From: Microvirga sesbaniae
GTDB taxonomy: Bacteria > Pseudomonadota > Alphaproteobacteria > Rhizobiales > Beijerinckiaceae
Assembly: GCF_025460805.1 (NCBI RefSeq)
Contig: NZ_JAMXFJ010000021.1
Span: forward strand, 17,592-81,591
DNA length: 64,000 bases
Direction of reading: 5' to 3'
Shown: positions 63,025 to 64,000 of the stretch, piece by piece
Numbering within the stretch: position 1 is the first letter of the stretch
Layout: each line of letters opens with the position of its first letter
The notes under the pieces: generated by a model
Seen by the model: the letters and a program-made list of their open reading frames with translations, nothing else
Databases searched by the model: none
What the model was told of the DNA's origin: nothing
Translations under genes and position numbers: made by a program

Positions 63025-63875
63025 CCGAGGCCGAATTCGAAGCCCTGCGCGTCTTCCTGAAGGCCCGGTCCGGCCTGGCGCTATCCCCGGACAAGCGCTA
63101 CCTGGTCGAGAGCCGCCTCTCGTCCGTGTGCACGCGCTTCAAGCTCGAGACCCTGTCGCACCTCGTGCGGGAGATCAGGACCGGCCGCGCGATCGCGCTC
63201 GAGAAGGCGACCATCGAGGCGATGACCACGAACGAGACCTTCTTCTTCCGGGACAAGACGCCGTTCGACCTGTTCCAGGACGTGCTGCTGCCCAAATACC
63301 TCAAGGAGCGGGCCGCGAGCCGCCGGCTGCGGATCTGGTGCGCGGCGGCCTCGAGCGGCCAGGAGCCGTACTCCCTGGCGATGCTCCTGAAGGAGGCCTC
63401 CGCCCGCATGCCGGGCTGGCACATCGACATCGTGGCGTCCGACATCTCGACCGAGGTGCTGGAGAAGGCGAAGGCCGGCCTCTACAACCAGTTCGAGGTG
63501 CAGCGCGGATTGCCGATCCGGCTCCTGGTGAAATACTTCACCCAGGTGGGCGACCAATGGCAGATCGCGCCTGAGATCCGCGCCATGGTGGATTTCCGCT
63601 ACCTCAACCTGCTCGACGATTTCGGCCGCCTCGGCCCGTTCGACATCGTCTATTGCCGCAACGTGCTGATCTATTTCGACGCCCCCCTCAAGGCCGACGT
63701 CCTGCGCCGCATCTCCACCGTCATGGCGCCGGACGGCTCGCTCCTGCTCGGAGCGTCAGAGACCGTGCTCGGCGTCACGGATGCCCTGACCCTCGATCCG
63801 GCCCATCGCGGGCTCTACACGAAGGCTGCCTCGATGGCGGCCGCCGCGACGCCAAGGGCGATCGGCATGCGCTGA
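63021..63875 (+). CDS. cheR: Chemoreceptor methyltransferase CheR
   Basis: 284 residues from ATG 63021, overlapping cheB by 4 nt. The N-terminal helical domain has LSHLVREIRTGRAIALEKAT and TTNETFFFRD. The SAM-binding domain has LRIWCAAASSGQEPYSLAML, VDFRYLNLLDDFG, FDIVYCRNVLIYFD and the end GSLLLGASETVLG. It methylates glutamates of chemoreceptors with SAM. It is the last gene of the flhA operon, before a terminator. Confidence 0.97.
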   Translation: MTEAEFEALRVFLKARSGLALSPDKRYLVESRLSSVCTRFKLETLSHLVREIRTGRAIALEKATIEAMTTNETFFFRDKTPFDLFQDVLLPKYLKERAASRRLRIWCAAASSGQEPYSLAMLLKEASARMPGWHIDIVASDISTEVLEKAKAGLYNQFEVQRGLPIRLLVKYFTQVGDQWQIAPEIRAMVDFRYLNLLDDFGRLGPFDIVYCRNVLIYFDAPLKADVLRRISTVMAPDGSLLLGASETVLGVTDALTLDPAHRGLYTKAASMAAAATPRAIGMR

Positions 63876-63936
63876 CGCGGGGCAGGGCGCCACCCGGGCG
63901 GGGAGGGTGGCGGCCGACAGAACCTGAATGGACGGG

Positions 63937-63968
63937 AAGGGCGGTTCGCAAGAACCGCCCTTCTTGTT
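63937..63968 (+). terminator. Rho-independent terminator after cheR
   Basis: Perfect 11-bp stem AAGGGCGGTTC (63937-63947) / GAACCGCCCTT (63952-63962) with GCAA loop, then TCTTGTT. It lies 62 bp after cheR and ends the large flagellar/chemotaxis block. Confidence 0.9.
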
Positions 63969-64000
63969 ATTCCCGGTCGGCTCGCCCGTCACGCGTCATG

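Noticed and set aside
1..64000. tRNA, rRNA and CRISPR arrays
   Set aside because: I looked for cloverleaf-like segments, rRNA-conserved stretches and regularly spaced repeats in the intergenic regions and saw none.

Overview
The window looks like a chromosomal segment of an alphaproteobacterium of the order Hyphomicrobiales (Rhizobiales), most likely Methylobacteriaceae and perhaps close to Microvirga. This rests on high GC, the rhizobial flagellar gene order, FlaF/FlbT, MotC and MotE, an FtcR-type regulator, a FixL/FixJ pair, and dispersed palindromes beginning TAGAGCATC. The genus is an inference from pattern recognition, not from a search.

Left part (1-9100): a sugar/envelope cluster. A truncated inositol-3-phosphate synthase on the minus strand diverges from a tightly overlapping plus-strand operon. 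That operon holds a rhamnose-4-epimerase-like SDR, a CDP-paratose/tyvelose-epimerase-like SDR, a GT4-type glycosyltransferase, three successive CgeB-like glycosyltransferases and a UDP-glucuronate decarboxylase-like SDR, and ends at a strong hairpin terminator. No polymerase, flippase or ABC exporter is visible, so the system probably continues beyond the left edge or elsewhere.

Middle part (9100-29700): mostly regulators and housekeeping genes. In order these are a YihY/BrkB membrane protein, two small hypothetical proteins, two single-domain response regulators, an aldose-1-epimerase-like protein and a GAF-PAS-GGDEF-EAL protein. Then come the flagellar regulator FtcR (its receiver lacks the phospho-Asp), a chemotaxis operon cheA(hybrid)-cheW-cheY-cheZ, an orphan heparinase II/III protein, and a FixLJ-like pair whose kinase carries a haem-type PAS behind four other PAS domains.

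Right part (30000-64000): a nearly complete flagellar and chemotaxis locus in at least six transcription units: flgB-flgC-fliE-flgG-flgA-flgI-motE-flgH-fliL-fliP; fliF-fliH-like-motB-motC-fliK-lytic transglycosylase; minus-strand motA-fliM-(small membrane gene)-fliN-fliG and flhB-(unknown); flgF-fliI; flgE-flgK-flgL-flaF-flbT-flgD-fliQ; and flhA-fliR-(fliJ-like)-flgJ-like-flgN-like-(FliL-like)-cheY-cheB-cheR. Flagellin and chemoreceptor genes are not in the window.

Two cross-cutting signals deserve attention. First, a shared 12-base motif, C[CT]TC[AG][CT][AG]CAAG[GC], lies 5' of six flagellar operon heads and may be a class-specific regulator box, possibly for FtcR. Second, a family of palindromic repeats begins exactly at the stop codon of four unrelated genes, supplying the TAG. 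Other points of interest are a tandem 38-residue motif in CheA where a P2 domain would be expected, and several unnamed genes translationally coupled to flagellar genes. Starts were chosen from ribosome-binding sites, overlaps and family alignment by eye. Nothing here was confirmed by database search.
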